Notes: generated from the sequence alone by a model not told the origin. Positions 44,401 to 54,055 are shown, counted from the first letter of the stretch. The stretch is 64,000 nt of DNA from Locusta migratoria (GCA_026315105.1 CM048745.1:755491506-755555505); one strand, 5' to 3'. Translations and numbers: made by a program.

Positions 44401-47400
44401 TTTAAGAAGAAGATGTTAAAAATGGAAGGATTCCACGGCAGAAGGGAGAAAAAAAACAGGAGTAAAGTGGTCTGAGGAGAGAAAAAGGATGCATAGTGAA
44501 AAGATGAAAGAATACTGGAGGAAAAAGAAAGAAGAAAACATTGAAATTGGTGTGTGGTCCTTAGAGGCCGAAACGAAGAAAGAAAGAAGAAAAAGTAATT
44601 AATTAATGGGATATTGTAAGGGGCAACACACAGTAGCAAAGAAGATATGAATTTGAGAGATGCAGGATAATGAGTGGAGAAGTTGGAGGGGGGTGGGGGG
44701 TGGAGGGAGAAGAAGTTAGGAATAAGGTGCAGGGATGGAAAGTTATCCTGGCCTCAATCTAAGGTAACTTCCCATCCCTACACCCTATGCCTAACATCTG
44801 CCCCCCCACATTCCATCCCCTCATTATCCTGCATCTCTCCAAGTTCTGTCTTCCTTGCAGCTGTGTGTTGCCCCTTATATTAATTATTGCCCATTCATTA
44901 ATTACTTTATTTTATTTTTTTCCTGAACTTTTTCCCTATCTTATCTTGTTTTATTATGTTTTCTTATCCTCTTCCTGTTTTTCCTATTTTTATTTTTCCT
45001 TATTTTATCATTTCAACCCCCTCCCTCCATACTCCCTCCCCACACTCCTCTACACCCCCTTGTATCATTTCCCACCCCTTTCCCTTCACTGTATTCATTG
45101 CTGCAATTCAAATTTCCACCTATCAGAGTTTTTACAATCCATCATGCTCTGCAGAACTGCCCATCCCCACTTTACCCGAGGCATACTTCCCCTTCCACTC
45201 CCCACCTCACACACAGCCTAGATGCTTGTGGTGCTCGAGTGGTCAGATGTGGTGGTTGTGTGTGTCTAGCTGTTCGAGGGATTGCATGAATGTATGTGTT
45301 TCTTTTTCTGAAGAAGGCCATTGCCTGAAATTTAAGTTGTGTGTATGTGATTACTTTTGTGCCTGTCAGTAGCTCAGCGAGCCTCTTTATGGTGAGTTGT
45401 TACCTATCTTCCATTATTGACATTTCCAATCGGATTTTTCATTATTAAAAAAACATTTAATTACCTGGACAGATGACATGATTGCAGCATTAATAAAAAC
45501 AAAAAATAATCACAGACACTGCATTGTTGGCACACCCCATACCTAGTGCACCGACAGCCATAGGCAGTGTGTTTCAATGTGTTGATGAGACCTGGCAGCC
45601 TTTAGCTTTCTTTTCCAAACAGCTGACTGCCTCACCTCACCAAGGAAAAGGAGTCCTTATGACTGGAAGCTATTGGCAATAATTGAGGCTATCAAGTACT
45701 TTCGGCATAGAAGTCTGGACTTTTACCATAGTTACAAACCACGAGCCACTGTCTTTTACCTTTACACTAAACAATCTGAACTACTTGCCAAGGCAACATA
45801 ATCAAATGCTTTGTGTCCATAATTCACCACTGATATCAAGGACATATCACACCTCTGGGATCGACAATGTGGTAGCGGACTGTCTCTCCCGGGTCAACAA
45901 TGTCTCCATTCCACTATAGACTATGCAACACTTGCAGGAGCACAGGGTTCAGAGATACAAGGGCTGTTACAAGAGGCATTCCTCTATATCCCACATTTTG
46001 GGATTTTAATCAGTGTTTCCTTCCAACCTAACCTAAACATTAACCTGAAACAGAGCTGCCAGTATATCACTACTCGAAATTTCAGAAATTAATGTAGATT
46101 CTCAAGGATTAAGCTTTATGTTTTCTTTCTGTCTGAAGAAAACATGACACAGCTTGCCACAACTACAATACGGGATGAAGCAGATATCCGTTATCAGTAA
46201 ATTCACAACCATTAAGTTTATCCACTTTCTAGGAGTGGCAGAAGGTAGTGACTAGTGGTACACAGTCTTAATTTACAAACCTTTCAATAATTACAAATAT
46301 CTTGATGGTAATGTAGCCAGTAGGTCTTCAGTAAATGGTAGATAGCTATAGGTCATGTAAAATTTTAATCCTAAAGTTTGTAAGGCCAGGTGGCTACACT
46401 AAAAACGTCATACTCCTAATCATCAGACTCTATAAATTTTTCTGATAATGTGGTAAACTTTCTGGTCCAAAAACGCGATAGGCTATGCTTTAGTTTGCTC
46501 AGTTTTTGCCAGCATTTGCAGTTACGCACAAAAGAAAATTGATAATTTATCCCACAGCATGATTTGGATTTAATTTTCAGATTTCAAAGGTATGAGTACC
46601 CAAATATGTGAATGGCTGAAAGATAACTCAATCTGCGGTTGTTTGCTGATGATGCTGTTTGTATGGGAGGGTGTCATCTTTAACTGACTGTAATAGCATA
46701 CAGGATGGCAGACAAAATTTCTAGTTGTTGTGAAGAATGGCAACTAGCTCTCAATGTAGAAAAATGTAAGGTGATGCAGACAAGTAAGAGAAACAATCTT
46801 CTAATGTTTGAATACGGCTGCTTGACAAAGTCGTATCAAATACCTAGGCGTAACGCCGCACTTTTATATGGAATGGAATGAGCAAATATAAGGACAGCCG
46901 AAGGGAAGGCAAATGGTCAACTTCAGTTAATTGGGAGAATTTTGGAAAGGTGTGATATGTCTAAAGGAGACCACATACAAAACACTTGTACGACCCCATC
47001 CTGATTATTGCTCTAGTGTTTGGAATCCCCACCAGGTCGGTTTAAATGAGGAAATAGGTCTAGAGTAAGTTCAGATGCGGGCGGCTACGTGTTTGGTAGA
47101 TTCGATCAATGGACGAGGAGTTTTGGGGACTTAAACGGAAATGAATGGGAGTTACGGGAGGGGAGGAGACCTTCTACCCTGCCCCCCCCCCCCCCGGGCC
47201 GCAGTGTTAAAGAAGTTCAGAGGGCCACAATTTGAGGGATAATGCAGAACGTATTCTACTGCTGGCAACCTACATGTCACATGAAGACTACAAGGATAAG
47301 ATTAGGACTCTCATGATGAATAAAAGTATTCGATTATCCATCATTATATGTGGGAGTGAGACAAGACAGCAAGTAATTAGTAGTGGTACTGCGTGTACCC

Positions 47401-47918
47401 TCTGCCAAGCACTTTTGGGTGGATTGCAGAGTATGTAAATGTAGGCTTTTCCGGTGTAATCAACACAGCAAACGTTTTCACATAAAGAAGAACGTGTTTA
47501 AAATGATCAATATAGTCAATTTGATTACTACATAGAAAGCCGTAAATTCGTTGGGCTGAATCAAAAGACTAATATGTTGCTCTGTGCCTACATAAGCCTT
47601 ACCTCTGCCCTTGGGAGTCACCTCGGTAATTAACTGTTCAGCTGTAATATTTTGCACACCACGTTCCTTAACTATCTGTCTACAGTGCATTAGGATCTGG
47701 TCACGCCATCCACTTTCAATCAGTCGTGTTCGCAAGAGTTCTTTAAACCTATAAAACAAACAGATTTGATAAAAAATAATCTATTTTATCTTTGCAAAAA
47801 CGCTATATGAAAAGCATCACTCTGAACACTTAATTATCAAAATACTTTAACTGCGTAATTGACAATGAGGAAAACAATAGAGCAAAATGTCATTACTATT
47901 CTCTTAAATCTAAACTTG

Positions 47919-47952
<34 letters not shown>

Positions 47953-48009
47953 CCTATCTTTTTCTCCAGACATAATAAACTTCTGTTGATATCCCGGTTC
48001 ATGAAGCAT
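38396..48009 (-). CDS. ENY2: ENY2 / e(y)2, SAGA and TREX-2 subunit (three exons)
   Basis: Coding exons 48,009-47,954, 47,748-47,603 and 38,466-38,396 join to 273 nt, 90 codons plus TAA, with GT/AG introns throughout. The product is the small helical protein shared by the SAGA histone-H2B deubiquitinase module (with Sgf11, ATXN7 and USP22-type partners) and by TREX-2 at nuclear pores, linking transcription to mRNA export. Motifs: 'GEKDRFKELLRTRLIESGWR' (human ENY2: [20 protein letters not shown]), 'ITAEQLITEVTPKGR' and 'LVPDAVKKELLQKI'. Human ENY2 has 101 residues. I chose ATG 48,009; the exon is open a little further upstream ('KKIRA'), so a start in an earlier exon is possible. Intron 1 is 205 bp; intron 2 is 9,136 bp and filled with transposons. 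All three exons are intact. Confidence 0.9.
39045..39236 (-). repeat. Lm1-like tRNA-derived SINE
   Basis: The minus strand starts GGGGGTGGCCGAGGGGACTG with a B-box-like GGGTTCGAATCCCCC, giving a type-II-looking tRNA head. The tail then continues 'GACTGATGACCCCATAGTTA' to the end. This matches the layout I recall for the abundant locust SINE. It lies in ENY2 intron 2. Confidence 0.75.
39590..39880 (-). pseudogene. I-like LINE 3' terminal fragment
   Basis: Minus strand: 'LTADPAPLCSCGDLLTVRHV' followed by 'LLSCVNFNHLR' is the Cys/His-containing C-terminus after RNase H in I-clade LINEs (CGEPLTVRHILLEC). The rest of the element is missing. Confidence 0.7.
39890..40215 (-). pseudogene. mariner transposase fragment
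   Basis: Minus strand in the best frame: 'FITVDETWIHHYTPETKELS' then 'KQWVTKGNLHKKR'. The block FVTGDETWIHHYTPE is diagnostic of mariner transposases and holds the first catalytic Asp (here VDETW). A stop precedes it. The termini are not recognised, and the fragment abuts the LINE remnant. Confidence 0.75.
40260..40690 (+). pseudogene. Gypsy fragment, RT end (left half)
   Basis: 'HHVKVFKWMEEYRIVLNIAK', 'ILRQPQSDFLCHLL', then 'LLDKFEAILQLPQPATFKEL' and 'LSMLNFYHAVI' follow the Gypsy RT pattern (L..F.RL.E.G..LN..KC...; FLGMLNFYRRFI). The catalytic YLDD lies upstream and is lost. It continues after the PLE/RTE block at 45,440. Confidence 0.7.
40694..41050 (-). mobile_element. PLE 3' end (inverted partner, left)
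   Basis: The minus strand carries the 'CTGACAAAGGCCATGACTGA' type 3' motif, CA/CG alternating repeats and the A/T-rich tract seen at the PLE 3' ends at 8.4-8.8 kb and 44.8-45.4 kb. It is in inverse orientation to 44,762-45,425 and encloses the RTE element. Confidence 0.65.
41577..41590. repeat. 14-bp target duplication, left
   Basis: GAACTTTAAATTCT, repeated at 42,215-42,228, bounds the palindromic insert. Confidence 0.9.
41591..42162. repeat. 572-bp near-perfect palindrome (PLE-type 3' ends tail to tail)
   Basis: Arms 41,591-41,877 and 41,878-42,162 are reverse complements with few differences, centred on AGGCAGACATGTCTGCCT. Each arm carries 'CCCGAAGAAGCCACCACTGG' next to 'GCGAAAGCTCGAA', a motif resembling 'CTGAAGAAGGCC..GGCCGAAA' at PLE 3' ends, and a CA tract. 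The two mirror-image ORFs of about 65 codons are two views of the same repeat. A 52-bp unpaired tail follows (42,163-42,214). Confidence 0.92.
42215..42228. repeat. 14-bp target duplication, right
   Basis: GAACTTTAAATTCT, identical to 41,577-41,590. The RTE endonuclease reading continues directly after it. Confidence 0.9.
42739..43900 (+). pseudogene. RTE-like reverse transcriptase, broken
   Basis: Open pieces 42,739-42,975 (ending in an A17 run that shifts the frame), 42,981-43,241 and later short frames. 'DVNNYRGISLLPVGYKIFS' and 'GEYQSGFRKGRSC', the latter with a stop after Cys, are RT fingers and palm. 'AFADDFAIL' near 43,690 is the catalytic box. Confidence 0.8.
43952..44236 (+). pseudogene. 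RTE-like ORF2 C-terminal region
   Basis: 'VITRNIYNKRFLSKNLKIQH' and 'LERKLIRKILGP' form the thumb-side region before the basic tail. A stop at 44,234-44,236 precedes 'LLFFGHLCQMNSN'. Not separately functional. Confidence 0.7.
44605..44903. repeat. imperfect palindrome at RTE/PLE junction
   Basis: Left arm 44,605-44,748 and right arm 44,762-44,903 pair imperfectly: AAGGGGCAACACACAG on the left matches CTGTGTGTTGCCCCTT on the right, and GAGATGCAGGATAATGAG matches CTCATTATCCTGCATCTC. It marks an inverted PLE-like end. Confidence 0.85.
44762..45425 (+). mobile_element. PLE 3' end (inverted partner, right)
   Basis: Plus strand: C/T-rich tract, then 'TTCTGAAGAAGGCCATTGCC' and 'GTTACCTATCTTCCATTATT'. 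The latter pairs with 'GTTACCTGTCCTCCATTATT' (reverse complement near 40,715). Reading frames across it are low-complexity. Confidence 0.65.
45440..46090 (+). pseudogene. Gypsy fragment, RNase H (right half)
   Basis: 'ITWTDDMIAALIKTKN' continues the RT end, then 'WQPLAFFSKQLTASPHQGKG', 'LAIIEAIKYFRH', 'FTIVTNHEPLSFTFT' and 'HTSGIDNVVADCLSRV' give RNase H in several frames. With 40,260-40,690 it forms one element interrupted by a 4.7-kb insert. Confidence 0.75.
46091..46609. other. ENY2 intron sequence, no element recognised
   Basis: AT-rich stretch within ENY2 intron 2 between the Gypsy relic and a LINE fragment. Confidence 0.45.
46610..47440 (+). pseudogene. CR1/Jockey-like LINE 3' fragment
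   Basis: 'LRLFADDAV' (RT box), 'SSCCEEWQLALNVEKCKVMQ' and 'YKTLVRP'-type blocks in broken frames. It ends in 'GGATTGCAGAGTATGTAAATGTAG', the same end as the 61.7-62.8 kb copy (GTGGATTGTGGAGTACATACGTAG). A C17 run interrupts it near 47,180-47,197. Confidence 0.65.
47603..47748 (-). other. ENY2: ENY2 coding exon 2
   Basis: Acceptor TTTTATAG at 47,756-47,749, donor GGCAGAG|GTAAGG at 47,602. Encodes the core 'FKELLRTRLIESGWRDQILM' through 'EVTPKGR', the most conserved part of the family. The phases fit exon 1 (AG|G) and exon 3 (G|CT). Confidence 0.95.
47921..47949. repeat. (CA)n microsatellite at ENY2 5' splice site
   Basis: Fourteen CA units on the plus strand, that is (TG)14 in the ENY2 transcript, starting about four bases inside intron 1. 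Confidence 0.95.
47954..48009 (-). other. ENY2: ENY2 coding exon 1 (as called)
   Basis: ATG at 48,009-48,007; reads 'MLHEPGYQQKFIMSGEKD' and two bases of the next codon. The donor AG|GTAGGTGTG at 47,953 runs straight into a (TG)n tract. Compared with human ENY2 (MRAAINQKLIETGERER) there is an apparent short insertion, 'HEPGY'. If an upstream exon exists, an acceptor AAG at about 48,036 would extend the frame to 'RVGIKKIRA'. Confidence 0.75.
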
Positions 48010-48828
48010 TGCTCTGATTTTTTTAATTCCTACTCTTCTTTAATTGCCATACAATTGTATACTCGGTTAATCAAATAACCACAACTATAATATGTCACTT
48101 CGCGCATCAAGCAACACAACAAAAATATCACCAAAGATGATACAGTGCAATACACTGGAAGGTACAGTGTCTCACGACAGAATCCACACGGTGACGTATC
48201 AGACTGAAAATAGGTGTCACATAACTGTTTTCCCTAGCTAAACTCACACAAATAACTCTGAAGACCTTTTGTGTGGCAGAAAGCACTAAATGCAAACACT
48301 CTAAGTTAGGGTTTACAGTTACTGATATAAAATTAAACAATAAATATACTGTTACAAGTCACGCTTTACTTTCTACAACAATCGCGGGACTACTATTTTT
48401 GTAACCTATGTTGTGTGGAACCTTATTCTCTTAAGACTAAACAATGGTAAACGTTTGTTGTAACATAGTGACCAAATTAACTATCAGTGCGCATTGGATA
48501 TTGATAAATGGATTTCAGCACCACTATACGTTAAGTTACGTTGACACCAACAACCAAAATAACGCTATTTGACTTAGATAAAGGAAAATGCTAGTGTCAA
48601 TTGCAAATATTTGGATGACGCCACTCAACTGTCGGCACTTGACGAACTTCAGGGTCTATCTTTCCAAAGATGTGCTTTCAAGTATGGTTTGTTGGGAAAT
48701 AGTGATAGACATCAGAATGCAGGACAAAGTTTTCATGAGCACACTGTAGTAAATTTGCGTATGTTATAATTTTCTTATACAATGTAGCCTATGCTTAGTA
48801 TTTCTGTGTGACTAAACAGGTGTTATTG
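48010..48828. other. ENY2 upstream region
   Basis: Sequence between the called ENY2 start and the 3' end of a CR1 LINE. It should hold the 5' UTR, any upstream exon and the promoter, but I see no clear TATA or initiator and no other gene. Confidence 0.4.
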
Positions 48829-49301
48829 AATTAGATTAGATTAGCCTTTGTTCCATAGATCATGAATAAGACACTTAGTAATGATGTGGAACGTGTCAGG
48901 TTAATGAAAGGTGTCTTTACAAATTAATTAGTACTAAATATTACATGACACAATTTTTTATACTTATTCATTTTTCAAATTTACTAATTTATATAAAAAA
49001 AACTCATCTATAGTGTAGAAGGAGTTGCCATGCAGAAATTCTTTTAATTTATTTTTAAATGGTTGTTGGCTACCTGTCAGGCCTTTGATGCTGTTTCGTA
49101 AGTGACCAAATACTTTTGTGGCAGCATAATTCACCCTTTTTGTGCCAAAGCTAGATTTAACCTTGAATAGTGAGGATCATTGTTTCTCCTAGTGTTGTAG
49201 TTATGTACACTATTATTGCTTTTGGATTCGGTGGGATTCGTAATAACAAATTTCATAAGTCAATATATATATTGAGAACTACTGTGAAGATCCCTAGCCC
49301 T

Positions 49302-50766
49302 TTAAATTAGTGTCTGCTGTATGATCTTCGATGGGCTCCTGCAATTATTCTGATCAAACGCTTTTGTGCAATGAATATTTTTTTTACTCAATGATGAATT
49401 ACGCCAGAAAATGATGCCATACGATAGCAGAGAATGAAAATAGGCATAGTAAGCTAATTTACTGAGATATATATCACCAACATTTGCAATTACCCTAACA
49501 ACATAAGTTTCTGAACTCAAACGTGTCAACTGATCTTCAATGTGTTTATTCCAGTTCAACCCCTCATCAATGCTTACACCTAAAAATTTTGAATATTATA
49601 CCTTTGCTACAGATTTCTGACCAAAGTTTATATTTATTGATGGTGTCATTCCATTTACTGTATGGAACTGTATGAACTGTGTTTTATCAAAATTTAATGA
49701 TAGTCCATTTGCTGAGAACCACTTAATGATTTTCTGAAAGACGTTGTTTACAATTTCATCAATTATTTCTTGTCTGTCAGGTGTGATAACTACACTTGTA
49801 TCATCAGCAAAAAGAACCGGCTTTGCATTTTCATGAATATAGAACGGCAAGTCATTAATATATATTAAGAACAGCAAACGGCCCAAGACCGAACCTTGTG
49901 GCACCCCATTTTTCATTGCTTCCCAGTTTGAGGAATCAGCTGTGTTTTGCATATTATGAGAACTACTAATGTCAACTTTCTGCTCTCTTCCTGTTAGGTA
50001 TGATTTAAACCATTTGTACACTGTCCCATTCATACCACAATACTTTGGTTTATCTAGGAGAATTCCATGATTTACACAATCAAAAGCCTTGGCGATATCA
50101 CAAAAAATCCCAACAGATGATGTCCAGTTACTCAGTGCATTTAATATTTCATTGGTGAAATGTTATAGCATTTTCCGTTGACAAGCCTTTCTGAAAACCA
50201 AACCGTCATTTTGTTAGAACTTTATTTTTACATATGTGTGAAACTACTCTAGAACACACAACTTTTTCAAGAACTTTGGATAAGGCTGTAAGAAGTGAGA
50301 TTGGGCGGTAGTTGTTGTCATCAGACGTATCCCCTTTTTTGTGTAATGGTTTAACTATAACACATTTCAGTCTACCAGGAAAAATACCCTGCTCCAGAGA
50401 ACTATTGAATATGTGGCTTACAATCCTACTTATTTCTTGAGAACAAGCTTTTATTACCCTGCTGAAAATACCATCAATTCCATGTGAGCTTTTACTCGTT
50501 AGAGTGTTTATAATTTTCTTAATTTCAGAAAGAGATGTGGATGGAATTTCAATTCTATCAAATTGTGTGGGAATGGCATGTTCCATTAACTGCCTAGCTT
50601 CTTCTAATGAACATTTAGATCTTATTTTCTCCACAACTTTTAAAAAGTAATTATTAAAAATGTTTTCAACTTCTGGCTTGTTAGTTGTAAACTTTTCTTC
50701 ACTTTGATGGTAATGCTGTCTCCCTATGCTCTTGGTTGCCCTGTCTCCCTGGTAATAATATTCCAA
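49302..50766 (-). pseudogene. CR1-like reverse transcriptase, three frames
   Basis: 50,766-50,206 gives 'VKPLHKKGDTSDDNNYRPIS' before a stop and frameshift. The catalytic 'FCDLSKAFD' region is degraded. 50,033-49,596 gives 'VPQGSVLGRLLF' and catalytic 'LFADDTSVVI'. 49,559-49,302 gives the thumb. Not functional. Confidence 0.85.
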
Positions 50767-51971
50767 ATTGTTTTAATTTTGTTATCAGAGGTACTAATCT
50801 CAGACATGATGCACATGTTTCTGGACTTTTTAATAACTTTTCTTAATGTAGCACAGTAGTTTTTATAATATTTGGCAGTTTCTGGGTCATTACTCTTCCC
50901 TTTTTCAGTTACAAGATGTTCTTATTCCCTTAGTAAGCCATGGTTTCTTGCTTGGTTTCTTATAATTATATTTAACTATTTTCTTGGGGAAACAATTTTC
51001 AAATACTCTTACAAAAGTACCATGAAATAAGTTATATTTTAAATTAGCATTAGCTTCCTTATACACCTCATCCCAGTCTAACTGCTGAAGATTTTCCCAG
51101 AAATTTCTGATTGTTGAATAGCTAACTGAATGTACAACTTTGGAGGGCTGTTTTGAATTACAGAGAGAAACTAAGTCATTTATTATAACTAGCTGTGCTC
51201 CATGATCCGAAAGACCATTGTCAACAGGACAAGCATTTATGTTCTTAAACTTATCTTAGTCTATAAAAAAGTTATCTATCAGTGAGCTGCTGTCCTTTAC
51301 TACCTGTGTAAGAATATCAATTATAGGTGACAAATTGAAAGAATTGAGTAAGACTTCCAGGTCATTCTTCCCCACAAATAATAATTTCTATCCCTCATCT
51401 GACAGATAACACAACAAGGCATCCAAATTTTCCATGAATAACTGAGAGTTTCCTGAATGGGACCTATATACTGTTATAATTATAAAAGAAGAACCTTTGT
51501 TCAGTTTAAGCTGACAGGCACATACTTCTATATGTTGTTCTACACTTTCGAGTGTCTAAACTTTTTACACAGTGATAACTTTTTACATAGATGGCAACTC
51601 CTCCTCTTACCTTATTCTCTCTATTCACATGTGCTGCTAGTTTGTAACTGCTTATGTTTACTTTTTTCCATATCTGTCACAGTGTGATGCTCAGATAGGC
51701 ATAGTATATCTATTACATTCTCTGATTCTATGTCTCTAAACAAACCAGTACTTCATCTACTTTGTTCTTTAATCCCCCAATATTTTGGTGAAACGTAGTA
51801 ACATTATTTTTTACTTTACTTTTTTTGGGACTCAACTTTATTCTTTAATCCCCCAGTATTTTGATGAAATATAGTAACATTACTTTTTATTTTACTTTTG
51901 TCAGATTCATGTGAGTTATGATCATCTTTAGTACATTCCTGCCTGAGCTTCCCATCGGACCCTGTCTTAGC

Positions 51972-52734
51972 CTAAAAAAAGCCTAAAAAAGAGGAACATT
52001 CATGAATTGCAGTGTCTTCCCTTAAGGTTTTTGCTATTAGCCAAGCCAGTTTTCCCATCCCTTTCCTATTGAGGTGTAGGCCATGCCTTGTGAAGTCCCA
52101 CCTATCTATAGCCTCAACAGGAACCAAACCAATGTCTGATAGAGTGGCCGCCCTACACAACTGATCTAACTCCATATTGACCCTCCTGACAGAGCGTTCA
52201 ACTGGGGCTGATCATGTCGCACGAAAGCAGGCACCAGACCAACATTTGTGTGGGTCGTTGCAGAGGCTATTTTCACCAGGTCACACTCAATACTATAACT
52301 CTGATCCCTATCGATACTGCTTCCCACCCCACCCACTACCACAACATGATCTTGTTTAGTGAAATCCTTGCACAGGGAACCTAAATCCTCTACCACCTGG
52401 CTAAGACATGCGCTGGGCTTGAAAAAGTTTGTGACATGGTACCTGTCACCTAATTTTTGCTGCAAAATCTGGCCCACACCTCGTCCATGGCTGCTACCTA
52501 GCAACAGAACTTTCTTACTGCTTTCTACTTTTTTGAAACCTTTGGTTTTCTAATGGAATTCTGTTGCATCTTAACTACCACTACTTTTACTGGAGCCTGT
52601 TCCTTATTCAACTGTGATAGGAGGGCAAATCCATTGGTTGTGCCAATTGCAAAACTGTTCTCTTTCTCTGGCCCCCATTCCCAGCTACCACTTCCCACCG
52701 CTGGTTGCCTTCCCCCTGTGAGATTACCGCCCAA
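51972..52734 (-). pseudogene. CR1-like ORF1 with SGNH hydrolase domain
   Basis: 'VLLLGSSHGRGVGQIL' carries the nucleophile block (GSSHGRG, catalytic Ser). 'DHVVVVGGVGSSIDR' is the central Gly block, and 'HTNVGLVPAFVRHDQPQLN' then 'IDRWDFTRHGLHLNRKGMGK' carry the C-terminal His block. Esterase domains of this kind occur in ORF1 of CR1-group LINEs; their role in transposition is not settled. Two frame breaks separate the pieces (52,734-52,525; 52,504-52,166; 52,175-51,972). Confidence 0.75.
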
Positions 52735-52745
52735 TAGAAATATTG

Positions 52746-54055
52746 GTAATTAATAGCATTTGATAATTAAACAGTATGAAGTTCACTGCAAACATTGACC
52801 ATGCCAATGCACTAAATGTTACACAATTTTAATCTTATTAATTATAGTAGCAATGTATGTACGCAGTTGGGTGACAACATTTATAGTTAGGCCATAGGTA
52901 GAAATTCTCCACATTGAGATTTGCTGTGTGCTTGTAGCTGACAGGAGGCCAGTGAGCAGGCTGACGTTGGTGGCTTGTTCCAGCTTAGGATTTTCCAGGT
53001 TCGTTTCCGGTGAGGGGAGAGAGGGACAATGGCGAGTGCCAGGCACAGTGCAGTGCACAGCGTGAAATAAAATATTCTTAATACTACTGGCATTTGAAGT
53101 AATACGATGCAGTTGGGAACCTTTAAGGCCCTCATTACAAAATAGCCTGTTGACAAATAAACAATACATTAGCTAATATAGTCACATCTGGCGTAATATG
53201 TTTAATTGACAATGAAACGTAATAAATTACCAATGAATACAAGACAGTTACACAACCAACATGGCAATGTTTGTTTATAAAAATAATATATTAACTATTT
53301 CTCATTTTATTTTCAATTAATCTTGTGTATTTTATCTTCGAAATATTCAGTTAAATCACTTATCTGTGATATAAGAAATTGCACGATTGTAATAAATAGT
53401 GCAAAGGATGTTTATACCAATATAAAAACATAATAACAAATTTGTTTAATGTGTATGTAATTATTTTGATTTTAAGTAAAGTTTTAGAAATGTATTGGCT
53501 AAGCGCTGTATGTTGGCAAGTCGATTAGAACAGCTCACATGGGAAAGTTGATGACATAGGTAAAAAAAACCGGCAGTTGGGCTTTTGGCGCGTGGCCAAG
53601 TGTGGTTGCTCTTCGTAGACTGCACCAAGTTGTATCGAGTGCTACTGTGTGTTGTGAATATTTAGCCGGTGGAACAAGGTGTGCATCGCACTAAATTAAA
53701 GTGACTGTATTTTGTTAATGTAACACGTGTCGTTGCATAGGCATGAACATAAACGGTGTTTGAGACAGGCACATGGTGTGAAAACAATTTGAGACAAATA
53801 TTCACTTTGTCTGAGGGCTCACGAGCTATAACTTTATTTGTTAAATGTGTCGACGTACAGTCGTATCAGCCACAGGGTTTTAATATGGTGTAATAAACAA
53901 CATAAAGTGAACTTCCACGTGTTTTCAAAAATAGTAGTTAGTACACCCTTTTTCTCACATGAACTTACTTTATTATGAATTTTTTGTTAATCATATGCAG
54001 GGAAGGAAAGCTGTGAACGTGTGATATCAGCCCCTAGAAAACGAGTCAAACAGTA
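52746..54055. other. no gene confirmed
   Basis: Two overlapping minus-strand frames (53,169-52,819) show no family motif. Around 53,580-53,760 the sequence is slightly GC-richer ('TTGGCGCGTGGCCAAGTGTG') and could be a promoter or 5' UTR, but there is no supported exon. Confidence 0.4.

Larger units (their letters stand above)
41130..44610 (+). mobile_element. RTE-like LINE
   Basis: Plus-strand non-LTR retrotransposon with endonuclease remains at 42,215-42,570 ('LAVQETRFLDENITV' in mixed frames). RT runs 42,739-43,900: 'AINALKNNKAS', 'IPEDWKVPLIHPLHKKGDKK', 'VTFIDFKKVFDSIDRQTLHK', 'VRQGDDLSPLLF' and 'AFADDFAIL'. A C-terminal basic region lies at 43,952-44,600 ('LLFFGHLCQMNSNRLTKQIS'). It is interrupted at 41,591-42,214 by a palindromic insert and has many stops. 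The catalytic ADD is kept. Confidence 0.8.
48829..52745 (-). mobile_element. CR1-like LINE (minus strand), same family as 19.2-22.7 kb
   Basis: Order on the minus strand: SGNH-hydrolase ORF1 (52,734-51,972), endonuclease remains (51,900-51,000), RT in three frames (50,766-49,302), and a 3' UTR ending in TAATC/CTAAT repeats (48,845-48,829). It is close in sequence to the plus-strand copy (for example 'GVPQGSVLG.LLFLIYINDL' and 'NGLSLNFDKTQ.IQFHTVNG'). The 5' end stops at about 52,745. ORF1 N-terminus (zinc finger) of this family type lies separately at 58,229-58,480. Confidence 0.85.

Noticed and set aside
52819..53169. Minus-strand frame of 116 codons
   Set aside because: No recognised motif, an overlapping rival frame, and no splice or promoter support.
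53560..53780. Possible host promoter and 5' UTR on the plus strand
   Set aside because: Slightly GC-richer, but the only ATG opens a frame of a few codons and no donor-supported exon follows.
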